From contig CAVQOH010000002.1 in assembly GCA_963714405.1 (NCBI GenBank), positions 1,054,001 through 1,118,000 on the forward strand: a stretch of 64,000 nt of DNA, read 5' to 3'. A program made the position numbers and the translations under genes. Under the pieces are notes generated by a model. That model was not told the origin of the DNA. It did not search any database and worked only from the letters and a program-made list of their open reading frames with translations. Shown piece after piece: positions 28,399 through 38,078 of this stretch (position 1 is the stretch's first letter; the number at the start of each line of letters is the position of its first letter). The stretch is from JAZGGS01 sp963714405. GTDB taxonomy: Bacteria; Bacteroidota; Ignavibacteria; Ignavibacteriales; Ignavibacteriaceae.

Positions 28399-29418
28399 AT
28401 GAAAAAATTTAAAAATAATGCAAAGTATTTATTAATTATTTCTCTTCTTTGTGCAATAAGCTGCAATGATAAGCAAATTAAAGATGCCAATGAACAGGTT
28501 AATTCTGTAATAACTGAAAATGTAAATCCTGTTGAAGAAAAGAGTGAATTCTTATTCGTTGGAATGTATTACGGAAAACCCGGAATTTTAAAATACAGCT
28601 TGAAGGATAAAAAATATAAACCTGTTTTTGCAGTTCAAAGGGAAAAGGTGATAAGCTTAAATTATAACAATGATTTAAGTTCTGTGTTCTTTATAACCAT
28701 AAGTAAATCTGGTGTACGGAATGGAATGCCATTTGTAAATAAGGTTAAGCTTTACCGTATAAATCAGGAAGATTATTCCGTTGAAAAAATTCAGGATTTA
28801 GGAAACTGCAGCCAGCTGCTTGCACAATGGAATGATGATGGGAACTATGAGGTTCTTCTTACTTCAATTGATAAGAAAATTTCGCATTACTTTAATGTTA
28901 AGAAAGAAACCTATAACACTTTTGGAAGGTTAATTGATGAAAAAATTGAAACTTATGATATAATTAAAGATGGTTATCCTTTGCTTCAACCACAAAGAGT
29001 TTCCACAATTTCTCCTTCGGGGAAATATGGGGTTTCTGTAATTCAGGATTCATTTTTTTTAAAAACAGCGGGTGAGGATAGTCTAAAATTTATTATAACT
29101 TCAAACCTGGAGATTAACAAGATTAGCTGGAATGAAACAGAAGATTATTTATTCTTTTCAACTTCAGCAAATGAAGATGAAAATCTAAGCTCTAAAAAGC
29201 TTTCTGAATTAATTTCTTATTCTATTAAAGGCGATTCAATTACTGCAAAGTGGGATGGCAAAGGGTTAAAAAACTTTATTAATTTTAACAACCTTTTTAT
29301 TTTCGATGACGGGCTAAATTATCAAAGCCACATAAAAATTTTTAATTATTTTCAAAACAAAGTTGCCGCAACAATAAAAGTTAGGGGTGGCTGCGGTTTA
29401 ATAAATATTCCAAATTAG
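28399..29418 (+). CDS. Lipoprotein of unknown function
   Basis: The 339-residue product starts with a lipoprotein signal (KYLLIISLLCAISC, lipid-modified Cys near residue 22). The rest is rich in beta strands with repeated short units such as KPGILKYSLKDKKYKPVF and TISPSGKYGVSVIQDSF. This could be a TolB-like propeller, though no repeat is clear enough to assign a family. It lies between xer and an O-antigen-ligase-like gene. Confidence 0.7.
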   Translation: MKKFKNNAKYLLIISLLCAISCNDKQIKDANEQVNSVITENVNPVEEKSEFLFVGMYYGKPGILKYSLKDKKYKPVFAVQREKVISLNYNNDLSSVFFITISKSGVRNGMPFVNKVKLYRINQEDYSVEKIQDLGNCSQLLAQWNDDGNYEVLLTSIDKKISHYFNVKKETYNTFGRLIDEKIETYDIIKDGYPLLQPQRVSTISPSGKYGVSVIQDSFFLKTAGEDSLKFIITSNLEINKISWNETEDYLFFSTSANEDENLSSKKLSELISYSIKGDSITAKWDGKGLKNFINFNNLFIFDDGLNYQSHIKIFNYFQNKVAATIKVRGGCGLINIPN

Positions 29419-29441
29419 AATTTTAATAATTACAAGAATTA

Positions 29442-30608
29442 ATGCTTACAACCCGTTACAATCATAATTTACCCCTTTATGTTTTTATAGGAACAATCAG
29501 CAGCTTTTTAATTTCATTATTTGTGTTCCAGGTATTTGCTGTATTGTTAATTCTTTTGTGGATTTTTGAAAAAAATAAAAATAAATTAAAACCTCTTGAT
29601 ACTATATCATACCTGTTCATTACTTTTGTTTTAATAAGAATTATATCAGCTCTTTTCTCTAGTTATCCCGAATTAAGTAATCAAATGTTCTATAAGGATG
29701 CAATATTTATTTTAGGATTTTTTGCATTTAATTATTATTTAAAAGTTTTTGATGAGAATAAAATAAAAAACATTGCATTTGTTTTAATAATTGCTGCGGC
29801 CGTGGTTGCGGTTTTAGGTATTGGCAGATTTGTAAGCGGTTCAGTTCACAGGGCAGAATCATTCACTTCAGGTTATATGGCTTTTTCACTTTACCTGCTT
29901 GGCACTTTTAGTTTTGGGATGATGCTTTATTCCTTACTTAAAACTTTTAAGCAAAATATTCTTTACTCATCAGCAATTTTATTAATTCTTGGGGGAATTG
30001 TAACTTCACTTGGAAGAACAAATATTATTGTTGCCGCGGTTGTTTTTTTTATCGGTATTTTTCTTGCACAGGTAAACAGGCTGTACGCATTAATTGTTGT
30101 TGTTTTAACGGTGCTGTTATGCTGGGCAGCTTTCAATTTGAATACAGAAGAACTTATTAAAAGAATTGATACGCCCGCAACGATGTCTGACAGAGATATT
30201 CTTCTGCAGGATGCTAAGGAAATATTTTTAAAATTTGAAAAACCTTTTTTAGGTTACGGACCAAGAACTTTTAATGAAGTTTTTTCTAAAAAAGAACTGC
30301 TGGATGATAAAGGTGTTGCAAGCTGGCATGATGATTATATACAGCTTTATATGGAAAGCGGGTTTTTAGGGTTAATAAGTTACCTTTTCTTAATTGGTTT
30401 TACATTACTAAAAGCAATTCAATATTTAAGGAGAAAACCTCCTGCTGAAGAAAAAGTTTTTGTAATCGGATCAGTTATGGCAATTATTGCACTAATGATA
30501 GCTGCATTAACATCAGGATTTATTAATTCACCGCAGATTGCAGTTTTACTTGCGTTTTTTATTGCACTGATTTCTTCTATTGTATATCCAGTAAAGCAAA
30601 AAAAATAG
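29442..30608 (+). CDS. O-antigen ligase / polymerase family membrane protein
   Basis: The 388-residue protein has about 10-11 membrane segments and, near residue 275-300, the periplasmic loop typical of WaaL/Wzy-like proteins (PFLGYGPRTFNEVF, then HDDYIQLYMESGFLGLI). Family members join or polymerise lipid-linked glycans on the outer face of the inner membrane. No other glycan-assembly genes are adjacent apart from the nucleotidyltransferase downstream, so the glycan is unknown. Confidence 0.8.
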   Translation: MLTTRYNHNLPLYVFIGTISSFLISLFVFQVFAVLLILLWIFEKNKNKLKPLDTISYLFITFVLIRIISALFSSYPELSNQMFYKDAIFILGFFAFNYYLKVFDENKIKNIAFVLIIAAAVVAVLGIGRFVSGSVHRAESFTSGYMAFSLYLLGTFSFGMMLYSLLKTFKQNILYSSAILLILGGIVTSLGRTNIIVAAVVFFIGIFLAQVNRLYALIVVVLTVLLCWAAFNLNTEELIKRIDTPATMSDRDILLQDAKEIFLKFEKPFLGYGPRTFNEVFSKKELLDDKGVASWHDDYIQLYMESGFLGLISYLFLIGFTLLKAIQYLRRKPPAEEKVFVIGSVMAIIALMIAALTSGFINSPQIAVLLAFFIALISSIVYPVKQKK

Positions 30609-30668
30609 CTTTTACAATTTTGTAAATATTATATTAGCCATAAAGTTTTAATGTAAGCGTAAAAGGTA

Positions 30669-31563
30669 ATGAACGAAAAAGAAAAAGATACAATCCATCA
30701 AAAAGTAAAAGAACTTTCTTCAGGTTTTGATGAAGAAGTAAATGAAATTGCAATAATTCTTGCCGCGGGGCATGGTAAAAGATTAAAATCTGAAAAATCT
30801 AAAATGCTGCATACTATTGCAGGCGTTCCAACTGTAGAAAGAGTTTACAATGCATGCAAAACAGCTGTAGAGGGAATTAACACAATTATCGTAGTAGGAA
30901 TTAAAGCTTTGGATGTTATGCAGCACCTTGGTAAAAGAGATAAAACAATTTTTGCTTACCAGGCAGAACAGCTTGGTACGGGGCATGCCGGTGCAGGTTG
31001 CACTTGAAGGTTTGAAAGATATTCCTGATGAGACGATTGTTTACATACTTCCTGGCGATATGGGATTAATTGATGCAGAAACTGTAAAGCAGTTCCGTGA
31101 AGAGTTTATAAACTCTAAAGCTGATATGATTGTTCTTACAGGTCTATTCGAAGGAAAAACTGAATATAATTACTACGGTAGAATAGTTAGAGCAAAAGAT
31201 GAAACGGGTAATGTAATACAAATAATGGAGCATAGAGATATTCTGGCTTTACCTGATGACAAACCTTTTAATACAAACTATAAAGGAAAAGAGCACACTT
31301 ACACAAAAGATGAGCTTATTAATAACAACGAATACAACTCAGGTGTGTTTGCATTTAAGTACAAAAAGCTTGCAGAAATGATTGGCGAACTTAGAAGTGA
31401 TAATGTACAGAGTGAAATTTACTTAACAGACCTTATTGCACTCTTTAACAAAAAGGGTTACACTGTGGCAGCCACTAGCCCTGAAAAGAATTATGTAGTT
31501 ATGGGTTTTAACACACAGGAAGTGCTTATAGAAATGAATGATATTGCAAGGAAGATTAATTGA
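30669..31563 (+). CDS. GlmU-like sugar nucleotidyltransferase (NTP_transferase), frameshifted
   Basis: The first frame (30669-31007) encodes the nucleotide-binding start IAIILAAGHGKRLKSEKSKM and ends just after LGTGHA. A second frame carries on with VQVALEGL from about 30992 and runs to 31563 (ILPGDMGLI, GDM as the metal/sugar loop; NNEYNSGVFAFK). The sequence GCCGGTGCAG at the join needs only one G fewer to read HAVQVALEGL, so a 1-base insertion at 30990-30991 is likely. The restored protein is about 297 residues: a uridyltransferase domain with no hexapeptide acetyltransferase half. It probably makes a UDP- or dTDP-sugar. Confidence 0.75.
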
Positions 31564-31585
31564 AGTTCATCGGGACATTTATAAA

Positions 31586-31611
31586 AAAGCCCTTCATTTC
31601 TGAAGGGCTTT
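31586..31611. terminator. Bidirectional intrinsic terminator between nucleotidyltransferase and rpsT
   Basis: A perfect 11-bp stem AAAGCCCTTCA / TGAAGGGCTTT with a 4-base loop lies between two convergent genes. A-rich and T-rich flanks allow it to act on both strands. Confidence 0.85.
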
Positions 31612-31639
31612 ATTATTAAACTTTAATTTCTATTACTGT

Positions 31640-31918
31640 TTATTCTTTAGCTTCCTTTTCCGCTGGTTTTAAACCGTTTAAATGTTTAGTGATCTGAGAT
31701 TTTTTCCTGGAAGCATTGTTCTTTGGTATTCTTCCTTTAGTAGTATTTTTATCCAAAATACTAACGGCTTCTTTATACAACTTTTCTGCTTCATCTATAT
31801 TCTTGCTGCTAAAAACTTTCTTTAAGCTGGATTTAATCTGCGATGTTGCGTTTTTATTAGCTACACGTTTCCTTTCCGTGGTACGTATTCTCTTCTTTGC
31901 CGATTTATGATTTGCCAT
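31640..31918 (-). CDS. rpsT: 30S ribosomal protein S20
   Basis: From the ATG at 31918 the product is 92 residues and opens MANHKSAKKRIRTTERKRVA, the standard S20 start. The frame stays open for 24 codons further upstream, but those residues are not part of the S20 family. The rest is the Lys-rich three-helix S20 fold (KGRIPKNNASRKKSQITKHL). The C terminus has a short acidic extension (KPAEKEAKE). Confidence 0.96.
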   Translation of the reverse strand: MANHKSAKKRIRTTERKRVANKNATSQIKSSLKKVFSSKNIDEAEKLYKEAVSILDKNTTKGRIPKNNASRKKSQITKHLNGLKPAEKEAKE

Positions 31919-32051
31919 TAAATAGTTTTCCTGTTCTAAATTTCTAAAAAATCGAGCAAGAAATATAGATATTTGATGATTTGAAGTCAAATATTAGTTT
32001 CGTAATTTTACACTTCAATTTCTTCCAATATTGCCAGTAATCGTTGTTTTT

Positions 32052-32690
32052 ATGCTTAAAGTGAACGAAATATTTCACTCAATACAAGGTGAAAGCACTT
32101 ATGCAGGATTGCCCTGTGTTTTTGTGAGATTAACGGGATGCAATCTGCGCTGCGCCTACTGCGATACTGAATATGCTTTTTATGATGGAAATGATTTTTC
32201 AATCAAGCAGGTAATTGATGAAGTTAAAAAATACAATTGCAATCTTGTTGAGGTTACAGGCGGCGAACCGCTTTTGCAGAAAGAATGTGCTGAGCTTTTA
32301 AAAGCTTTATGCGATGAAAATCTAACCGTACTTTTGGAAACCGCTGGTAATATGCCAATAAAAGAAATTGATAAAAGAGTTACAATAATTATGGATTTAA
32401 AATGTCCATCGAGTAAAATGATGGATAAAAACTTATATGAAAACATCGATCATCTGAAAAAAGACGATGAAGTAAAATTTGTTATTGGTAACCGTGAAGA
32501 TTATGACTGGAGCAAAGAAATATTTTTAAAATATACACTAAAGAAAAAATGCACGGTACTTTTTTCAACTGTGTTTAATAAACTTGATCCTCAAACATTA
32601 GTTAACTGGACCCTAGAAGATAAACTTGATGTTAGATTTCAACTGCAAATACATAAATATATCTGGCATCCTGAAACAAAAGGTGTATAA
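32052..32690 (+). CDS. queE: 7-carboxy-7-deazaguanine synthase
   Basis: The 212-residue radical SAM enzyme has the cluster motif CNLRCAYC (CxxxCxxC) near residue 27-34, an EIFHSIQGESTYAGLP start typical of QueE, and the VEVTGGEPLLQ strand near residue 69. QueE converts 6-carboxytetrahydropterin, the product of QueD encoded next, into 7-carboxy-7-deazaguanine on the way to queuosine. The ATG at 32052 is preferred over a TTG at 32031 because the family starts at MLKVNEIF. It overlaps queD by one base. Confidence 0.94.
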   Translation: MLKVNEIFHSIQGESTYAGLPCVFVRLTGCNLRCAYCDTEYAFYDGNDFSIKQVIDEVKKYNCNLVEVTGGEPLLQKECAELLKALCDENLTVLLETAGNMPIKEIDKRVTIIMDLKCPSSKMMDKNLYENIDHLKKDDEVKFVIGNREDYDWSKEIFLKYTLKKKCTVLFSTVFNKLDPQTLVNWTLEDKLDVRFQLQIHKYIWHPETKGV

Positions 32691-33103
32691 TGAAAATTGC
32701 AAAAGAATTTAGATGGGAAATGGGGCATCGTTTGCCGGAACATTTTGGATTGTGCAAAAATATTCATGGGCATTCGTACAAAATGATTGTTGAATTTGAA
32801 GGGGAACTTGATGAGCAGGGAATGATAATTGATTTTTATGATGTGGAAAAAATTATAAATCCCATTATTGAAAAATTAGATCATTCTTTTATGGTAAATA
32901 AAAACGATAAAATTGTGATTGAATTTCTGGAAAGGATGAATTCAAAAAAGGTTATAGTTGATTTTAACTCCACAGCAGAGAACATATCAAAATATTTATT
33001 AAAAGATCTCAGTAGTTCAAAACTACCATCAAATGTAAAAAAACTATCAGTTCGTGTTTATGAAACCGATGGTAATTTTGCTGAAGAGAAAATAAAATTG
33101 TAA
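32690..33103 (+). CDS. queD: 6-carboxy-5,6,7,8-tetrahydropterin synthase
   Basis: The 137-residue product has the QueD/PTPS zinc-ligand histidines (FRWEMGHRLPEH, CKNIHGHSYKM) and the LDHSFM and STAENISKYL motifs. It converts dihydroneopterin triphosphate into 6-carboxytetrahydropterin. It forms a two-gene operon with queE and converges on uvrB with a 14-base gap. Confidence 0.94.
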   Translation: MKIAKEFRWEMGHRLPEHFGLCKNIHGHSYKMIVEFEGELDEQGMIIDFYDVEKIINPIIEKLDHSFMVNKNDKIVIEFLERMNSKKVIVDFNSTAENISKYLLKDLSSSKLPSNVKKLSVRVYETDGNFAEEKIKL

Positions 33104-33117
33104 GCGAATAGTTTTTT

Positions 33118-35130
33118 CTATTTTACCATTTTTTCAAGTTTAGCTATCTCATCTCTTAAAGAAGCAGCCTTTTCAAATTCAAGATCTTTTGCAGCTTCAT
33201 GCATTTGCTCACGCAGTTGTTCAATCAAATCCTTTTTCTGATCTTTATCCATATACTTTAAAACTGGTTCCGCTACTTTTGCAAATCCATAATCTTCTTT
33301 ATCATCCTTTTTACGCATATCTGCAATAGATGTTGAATTTAGTATTTCCTCTGTACTTTTATAAATAGTAACCGGTTTTATGTTGTTCTTCTCATTATAT
33401 TCTTTCTGCAGCTTTCTGCGCCGGTTTGTTTCACTTATTGTCTTTTGCATCGATTTGGTAATAACATCCGCATACATAATTACTTTTCCGTTTACATTGC
33501 GCGCAGTTCTTCCGGCTACCTGCATCAATGATTTTTCACTTCTTAAGAATCCCTCTTTATCAGCATCAATTATAGCAACAAGAGAAACTTCAGGTAAATC
33601 TAATCCTTCTCTCAAAAGATTAACCCCAACCAGCACATCAAATTCGCCTAAACGTAAATCACGCAGTATCTCCACTCTTTCTAGTGAATCTATATCGCTG
33701 TGGATATATCTTACGAGCACACCAATTTTATCTAAGTAATCTGCAAGGTCTTCGGCCATTTTCTTGGTAAGAGTTGTAACAAGTGTTCGTTCCTTTTTCC
33801 CAGTTCTCTTTCTAATCTCTGCAAGAAGATCATCAATCTGCCCTGTAATTGGTCTTACCTCAATTGGGGGATCCAGCAATCCTGTTGGGCGGATGATCTG
33901 TTCGACAATTATTCCACCACTTTTTTCTAATTCATAATCCGAAGGTGTCGCACCAACAAAGATTACCTGGTTAAGCATATTCTCGAATTCTTCAAATTTC
34001 ATTGGTCTGTTATCAAGTGCAGAAGGTAAGCGGAAACCATATTCAACAAGTGTTTCCTTTCTTTTCCTATCGCCATTATACATTGCTCTCAATTGTGGTA
34101 CAGTTACATGAGATTCGTCTATTATCAGCAGAAAATCCTTTGGAAAATAATCGAATAAAGTATAAGGTCTTGAACCGGGCGCCCTGGCATCCATATGGCG
34201 TGAATAATTTTCAATTCCCGAGCAGTAACCAATTTCCTTCATCATTTCAATATCGAAGCGAGTGCGTTGTTCAATTCGTTGAGCCTCTAAATATTTTTCT
34301 TCGTTTCTGAAATATTTAAGCTGCTCATCCAGCTCAAGCTCAATATTGTAAACTGCTTTTTGAAGTTTATCCCTATCTGTTACAAAATATTTTGCAGGAT
34401 AAATAGGTGCAGAATCAATTTCTTGTATCACTTCTCCGGTTGTTGAATCAATAATTGAAAGACGTTCAACATCATCATCCCAAAATTCTATTCTTAACGC
34501 CTCTTCATACTGGTAAGCAGGAATAATTTCAACAACATCACCTCTTGCACGGAATGTACCGCGAGTAAATTCAACATCATTTCTCACATAATGAATATCA
34601 ATCAGGTTTCTTAAAAACTTTTTCCTGTTAAGTTTTTCATCCTTTCTTACAAACATTATCTGGTCTGCATATTCTTGCGGTGCACCTATTCCGTAAATAC
34701 AGCTCACACTTGCAACTACCAGAACATCACTTCGTCCTTCAATTAAAGATGTTGTAGTTTTTAAGCGAAGGCGATCAATCTCTTCATTTATTGAAAAATC
34801 TTTTTCAATATAGAGATCACTTTTTACAACATAAGCTTCGGGTTGATAATAATCATAGTAGCTTATAAAAAATTCAACTGCATTTTTAGGAAAGAAACCT
34901 TTAAATTCTGAATAAAGCTGTGCGGCAAGAGTTTTGTTGTGAGAAATTACAAGTACCGGTTTGTTAACTTGTTGAATAACATTTGAGATTGTGAAAGTTT
35001 TTCCACTGCCTGTTACTCCAAGCAAGGTTTGAAATTTATCACCTCTATTAATACCTTCTACTAACTGTTTTATTGCATCAGGTTGATCGCCGGAAGGTTT
35101 ATAATTTGAAACAAGTTCGAATTTGTTCAT
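33118..35130 (-). CDS. uvrB: UvrABC system protein B
   Basis: The 670-residue helicase-like protein has Walker A GVTGSGKTF near residue 39-47, the beta-hairpin region with SYYDYYQPEAYV near residue 90, Walker B DESH near residue 338, helicase motifs V/VI (GVNLLREGLDLPEVSLV and QVAGRTARNVNGKV), and a C-terminal UVR motif (AAKDLEFEKAASLRDEIAKL) for binding UvrC. It verifies DNA damage in nucleotide excision repair. The length is normal. Confidence 0.97.
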   Translation of the reverse strand: MNKFELVSNYKPSGDQPDAIKQLVEGINRGDKFQTLLGVTGSGKTFTISNVIQQVNKPVLVISHNKTLAAQLYSEFKGFFPKNAVEFFISYYDYYQPEAYVVKSDLYIEKDFSINEEIDRLRLKTTTSLIEGRSDVLVVASVSCIYGIGAPQEYADQIMFVRKDEKLNRKKFLRNLIDIHYVRNDVEFTRGTFRARGDVVEIIPAYQYEEALRIEFWDDDVERLSIIDSTTGEVIQEIDSAPIYPAKYFVTDRDKLQKAVYNIELELDEQLKYFRNEEKYLEAQRIEQRTRFDIEMMKEIGYCSGIENYSRHMDARAPGSRPYTLFDYFPKDFLLIIDESHVTVPQLRAMYNGDRKRKETLVEYGFRLPSALDNRPMKFEEFENMLNQVIFVGATPSDYELEKSGGIIVEQIIRPTGLLDPPIEVRPITGQIDDLLAEIRKRTGKKERTLVTTLTKKMAEDLADYLDKIGVLVRYIHSDIDSLERVEILRDLRLGEFDVLVGVNLLREGLDLPEVSLVAIIDADKEGFLRSEKSLMQVAGRTARNVNGKVIMYADVITKSMQKTISETNRRRKLQKEYNEKNNIKPVTIYKSTEEILNSTSIADMRKKDDKEDYGFAKVAEPVLKYMDKDQKKDLIEQLREQMHEAAKDLEFEKAASLRDEIAKLEKMVK

Positions 35131-35135
35131 TCTGA

Positions 35136-35480
35136 TCAGTCAGCCACAACATCGTGTGCATGAAAGCTGCCGTTTTGGCTCATATGCCCTTTCAAAATCA
35201 CTACTTCAGCTGATTCTAAATCCGTGGAAACTTTATCTGCGTTAATAGTTATAACTGTGTTGTTTTTATCTGCTGCAAAAAATTGATATCCTCCGTGTGA
35301 ATCTTTATTAATACCTTTTTCGAGAACAACAAGAACTTTAATGTCTTTTACGGCATTATTATTCGGATCAAAATCTGCAAATGATCCTAATCCTTTACTT
35401 GGTGAAAAATAAATTGTATATACAATAAAAATAATTAGCAGAAACAATACAGGTAGAATTAATTTTTGAAGAATTTTCAT
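35136..35480 (-). CDS. Small membrane-anchored protein with CcmE-like C-terminal signature
   Basis: The 114-residue product has one N-terminal membrane span (LILPVLFLLIIFIVYTIYF) and a small beta-rich domain. The C terminus, VVILKGHMSQNGSFHAHDVVAD, resembles the end of the CcmE OB fold (V-x-G-x(n)-F-x-A-x-x-V), but the haem-binding His segment that follows in CcmE is missing. It may be a CcmE-like OB-fold protein with another role. The similarity is remote. It starts just upstream of uvrB on the same strand. Confidence 0.4.
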   Translation of the reverse strand: MKILQKLILPVLFLLIIFIVYTIYFSPSKGLGSFADFDPNNNAVKDIKVLVVLEKGINKDSHGGYQFFAADKNNTVITINADKVSTDLESAEVVILKGHMSQNGSFHAHDVVAD

Positions 35481-35588
35481 GATACTTTCTCTGTTTAATA
35501 ATTAAAATTCAAATTTAATAATTTTTATTTGCAGGATAAATGAATTTTAATTTACATTTTGTAGAAATTGGATTGTAGAATAATGAAA

Positions 35589-36143
35589 TTACTTTTTTAT
35601 TGCTTTCAATTTAAAATATACTTCTTCCGGCGAAAAGATGCCTGCAAAGAACCTTTCATAAATAACCGGCTCAATATTAACAAAAAAATCCATCCATCTT
35701 AATAGTTTAAAATGTGATGTAATAAATCTTTTTTCTAAAACTTCAAATTGAGCCTTTCCTTCATAATTTGTACGATGATTGAGTTTCCATTTTTCGTAAA
35801 ACTTCAACTTCCTCTTAGCGATGTACTCATAATTATCAAAAGTTCTAATAGAAAATGGAATTTTATGATCCGGTTCGCCAAAGTATTTGGTATTTAAAAA
35901 AAACGGGGCGTATACGATAAGAACTCCCCCAGGTTTTAATATCCTGTAAATTTCTGTGATGTAATTATGAAAGTTATTAAGATGTTCAAGAATATGTGAT
36001 GCAAAAATTTCATCAAAACTATTTTCTTCAAATGGATATGGAAATTTATTTAAATCGTGTAATTGATTTCCACCGTAATCCACAACATCAAGATTTACAT
36101 ATCCTTGTTTAATATCATTTCCACAGCCAAGATTCAGTTTCAT
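35589..36143 (-). CDS. Class I SAM-dependent methyltransferase
   Basis: The 184-residue protein opens with the SAM-binding motif LNLGCGNDIKQGYVNLD, then FDEIFASHILEHLNN near residue 64 and ILKPGGVLIVYAPFF near residue 86. It is a Methyltransf_11-type enzyme of the sort often found among surface-glycan genes. The substrate is unknown. Confidence 0.85.
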   Translation of the reverse strand: MKLNLGCGNDIKQGYVNLDVVDYGGNQLHDLNKFPYPFEENSFDEIFASHILEHLNNFHNYITEIYRILKPGGVLIVYAPFFLNTKYFGEPDHKIPFSIRTFDNYEYIAKRKLKFYEKWKLNHRTNYEGKAQFEVLEKRFITSHFKLLRWMDFFVNIEPVIYERFFAGIFSPEEVYFKLKAIKK

Positions 36144-36175
36144 TTTATATTTAAGATGTATAATAGTTGTTCAAA

Positions 36176-37135
36176 TTATTTAATAAAGGCTCTTTTCTTT
36201 ATCATACCACCATGTGCATCTTTAATGCTATTCATAATTATAAAGGCATCGGGATCAATTTTATCTATCTCTCTTTTAAGTTTACTTAGCTCAAGACGAG
36301 TTATAACAGTATAAACTATATCAACTGGTAACAGATCGTTACGGTTCTTGCCATATCCTCTGCTGCCTGAATAAAGTGTTACCCCTCTTCCCATTTCTTC
36401 AATAATTGCAAGTCTTATTTCATCACTTTTACCCGAAATAATTGTGACCCCAGTGTATTCTTCAACTCCTTCAATAATAAAATCAACTGTTCTTGAAGCG
36501 GCTAAATATGTTAATATTGCATAAAGGGCTATTTCAATCGAAAGAATATAGGCCCCGAACATAAATATTATTGTATTAAAAATTAGTATAATATCTCCAA
36601 TTGTAAGACCTGTTCTTTTACTGAGATAAACTGCAAGAACTTCTGTTCCATCAATAACAGCTCCACCTCTCACTGATAAGCCAATTCCCAATCCAAGAAA
36701 AAATCCACCAAAGATTGCTATAAGAAGTTTATCAGTTGTAATAACAGGGTATGGAACAAATTGCACCACTAATGCAAGCCCAATAATTGCCAGTACGCTT
36801 TTAACAGCAAAGGCTTTACTTATTTGTGAATATCCTGCAATGATAAACGGAAGATTTATTATAACAAGCAAAATTGAAAGTGAAATTCCTGTAACCTGTT
36901 CTGTGAGTAGTGAGATACCTGTGACACCGCCATCAATAAATGAGTTAGGAATTAGGAATCCTTTTAATCCAAAACCAGCAGATGCTATACCCATTATGAT
37001 TAGAAAGGAATCTTTAATAAAGTGTGAAATGTAAAATTTTGTTATTTCATCTTTTGACAGCGGGTTTTCAGTTTTATCGTCAATGAAAAGATTTGAAGTA
37101 TCAGATGATTTATAAATGTCTTGAGATGATTGCAT
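36176..37135 (-). CDS. YitT family membrane protein (DUF2179)
   Basis: The 319-residue protein has five to six membrane segments (for example IMGIASAGFGLKGFLIPNSF and IAIFGGFFLGLGIGLSVRGG) with the family motif GGAVIDGTEVLAVYLSKRTG near residue 157. A cytoplasmic C-terminal DUF2179 domain follows (GRGVTLYSGSRGYGKN, then DPDAFIIMNSIKDAHGG). The function of YitT proteins is not established. Confidence 0.88.
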   Translation of the reverse strand: MQSSQDIYKSSDTSNLFIDDKTENPLSKDEITKFYISHFIKDSFLIIMGIASAGFGLKGFLIPNSFIDGGVTGISLLTEQVTGISLSILLVIINLPFIIAGYSQISKAFAVKSVLAIIGLALVVQFVPYPVITTDKLLIAIFGGFFLGLGIGLSVRGGAVIDGTEVLAVYLSKRTGLTIGDIILIFNTIIFMFGAYILSIEIALYAILTYLAASRTVDFIIEGVEEYTGVTIISGKSDEIRLAIIEEMGRGVTLYSGSRGYGKNRNDLLPVDIVYTVITRLELSKLKREIDKIDPDAFIIMNSIKDAHGGMIKKRAFIK

Positions 37136-37242
37136 ATAGTATTATGTTAAAGAGAAATATTGTTATAAGATAATACTTATTAACTATTTAAATATTACAG
37201 AACAAATTTATAAAATAAGAGCGATAAATATTGAAAATAAAA

Positions 37243-37266
37243 AAGCCCGACAATATTGCCGGGCTT
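37243..37266 (-). terminator. Intrinsic terminator after the RlpA-like gene
   Basis: A near-palindrome pairs AAGCCCG with CGGGCTT around an internal CAATATTG. On the minus strand it is followed by a T run (the A run at 37230-37244 on the + strand). It lies 24 bases past the RlpA-like stop. Confidence 0.8.
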
Positions 37267-37289
37267 AATAAAAAACTATTTGAAAAAAG

Positions 37290-37796
37290 TTAGTTTACTA
37301 TTACAACGGGGTTATTAATACCATTTAAATTTATTTCTTCAACTTTAAGTTTTGCTACGCCTTTTGAAATTACACCCAAATCTATTGCTGCAGCTTTTGA
37401 AAGATCCAGCTGGCGCATAGGTATGTAAGGGCCTCTATCGTTAATTCTTACAACCAGTGTTTTACCGGTACTGGTGTTTGTAAGTTTTAATAGTGTACCA
37501 AATTTGAGTGATTTATGAGCTGCAGTATAAGCCATCTGGTCATAAATTTCACCATTTGCAGTTTTTTTGCCGTGAAACCTTGATCCATACCAGGATGCAC
37601 GCATTGTTCCACGATCAATCAGCTCGATTTCAGAAGTTTTCACAGTGCTCTCTTTTACTGAAACAGGTATGAATTCATCGTAAACCAGTTTAACTTCCTC
37701 TGAATCATTGCTATTCTTAACAGCAGTAAATCCAAGAAAGATTAAAAGCAGTAAAAATGTAAACACTAATGTAAATGACTTCAAATAATACCTCAC
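37290..37796 (-). CDS. RlpA-like septal ring protein, double-psi beta-barrel
   Basis: The 168-residue protein has an N-terminal membrane/signal segment (FTLVFTFLLLLIFLGFTAV) and a complete RlpA double-psi beta-barrel: MRASWYGSRFHGKKTANGE, AAHKSLKFGTLLKLTN, and VVRINDRGPYIPMRQLDLS. RlpA is a lytic transglycosylase acting on denuded peptidoglycan in Pseudomonas. There is no SPOR domain here, so septal targeting is uncertain. Confidence 0.9.
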   Translation of the reverse strand: MRYYLKSFTLVFTFLLLLIFLGFTAVKNSNDSEEVKLVYDEFIPVSVKESTVKTSEIELIDRGTMRASWYGSRFHGKKTANGEIYDQMAYTAAHKSLKFGTLLKLTNTSTGKTLVVRINDRGPYIPMRQLDLSKAAAIDLGVISKGVAKLKVEEINLNGINNPVVIVN

Positions 37797-38078
37797 AAAT
37801 TGTTTAACATAGCTCTATGACCACAAACTTATGACAATAGCTAAGTAAATACAATACAACGAGTAATTAAAATAACTTAAAGTAGTATCACCAAACTAAT
37901 CGAACATTATAGTATTATATTCGAATTTTAATGTATTCATAAATTAAAAGTTATTAATCTATTTTTCATATTACAACTAAAATATCCTATTGAATATCTG
38001 GTTTAATTTTTTCGATTGTATTGCTTTCATTACAAAGATTCAGTTTTTCAATATCACTTTTTTGATTACATTTGATTT
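37797..38078. other. AT-rich divergent intergenic region, no gene seen
   Basis: This stretch of about 280 bases separates the RlpA-like gene (-) from the APC permease (+) and must hold both promoters. No open frame, hairpin or repeat stands out. Confidence 0.4.

Noticed and set aside
33380..34310. Plus-strand open frames inside uvrB
   Set aside because: They lie opposite an intact, well-conserved uvrB and lack family features.
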